A DNA stretch of 64,000 nt. It comes from Candidatus Ideonella esbjergensis (GTDB lineage Bacteria; Pseudomonadota; Gammaproteobacteria; Burkholderiales; Burkholderiaceae_C). The translations under genes and the position numbers were made by a program. Below are positions 63,806-64,000 of the stretch, piece after piece. Each line of letters starts with the position of its first letter. Within the stretch, counting starts at the first letter, position 1. The notes under the pieces were generated by a model that did not search any database, was not told the DNA's origin, and was given only the letters and a program-made list of their open reading frames with translations. The stretch covers positions 1,771,576 through 1,835,575 of the forward strand of contig JADJLP010000001.1 in NCBI GenBank assembly GCA_016710065.1. The letters run 5' to 3'.

Positions 63806-64000
63806 GGTCATTCCTCCTCCTGGGTTGCTCTTGTAGGTGGCCGGGCGACAGCGCACGTCAAGAAGTGTCGACCATGATGGCGCGGAATCGCCGACGGCGG
63901 CCAACACATGGCCGACACACAGCGAGCGTGTCGAACGCGCCGCTGCGCAAACGGCCTTTTCCGCGACGGCCGCGACAGGGCACGATCGAACAGTGCCATC
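63806..64000. other. right edge, no gene seen
   Basis: Contains the ribosome site and presumably the promoter of the subtilase gene (minus strand). No convincing gene, consensus promoter or terminator was found up to the window end. Confidence 0.5.

Noticed and set aside
63808..63999. Small Arg-rich open frame at the right edge (minus strand)
   Set aside because: Random-like composition, no ribosome site and it overlaps the subtilase leader.

Overview
The window is high-GC, densely packed chromosomal DNA of a denitrifying or nitrate-respiring betaproteobacterium, most likely Burkholderiales. That placement rests on protein style and gene order (three NarK-type carriers, narGHJI, a parvulin, narXL and nsrR/nnrS together). 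No rRNA or intact tRNA gene is present to confirm it.
Layout. 1-1982: the 5' part of a large tyrosine recombinase gene running off the left edge, with an operator-like dyad upstream. 2234-5074: a Crp/Fnr-type regulator, a DUF6544-type protein, a LysE exporter and a GNAT acetyltransferase. 5402-10604: a tightly overlapping chromate-resistance operon (chrB, chrA, an SOD-rhodanese fusion, a Cj0069-like protein, an MBL-fold protein). 10664-18017 (minus): assimilatory or detoxifying nitrite operon nirB-nirD-ybiB-cobA-nirC plus a PP2C phosphatase/Ser-Thr kinase fusion; a divergent NasR-like ANTAR regulator follows, and nirB has a leader with two hexaloop hairpins. 19719-23213: an Rrf2/flavoprotein/methyltransferase operon and an HPP-CBS membrane protein. 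23369-25432 (minus): hemerythrin/DUF3079 operon, divergent from narK. 25657-38415: narK1, narK2, narK3, narGHJI, parvulin, carbonic anhydrase. 39364-42487: narX-narL-nitroreductase. 42478-47200: hemerythrin, nsrR, nnrS, DUF2249, fdxA, ccoG. 47685-51446: ABC exporter operon with a TetR regulator. 51827-54104: AraC regulator, an apparently exported protoglobin and a thioredoxin-like protein. 54413-56452: chemoreceptor with a CZB domain.
56774-63805 looks like a defence or mobile region. It holds a dnaE2 3' fragment, a four-gene type II CBASS operon (capV, dncV-like cyclase, cap2, cap3) behind a recognisable promoter flanked by dyads, and a subtilase with a separately encoded prodomain-like inhibitor.
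How the genes fit together: nitrate enters through the NarK carriers and is reduced to nitrite by NarGHI at the membrane. Nitrite is taken up or exported (NirC, NarK) and reduced to ammonium by NirBD, whose siroheme comes from CobA. NarXL, an FNR-type regulator and an ANTAR antiterminator would sense nitrate and anoxia. NsrR, NnrS and the hemerythrins would handle nitric oxide.
Sequence quality: narG and nirB each carry one indel, while cap2, the cyclase gene and the subtilase gene carry several, mostly explicable as one-base length changes in short homopolymers. The subtilase also has an in-frame TAG. Consensus errors are the simplest explanation for most, but real decay of the right-hand island is not excluded.
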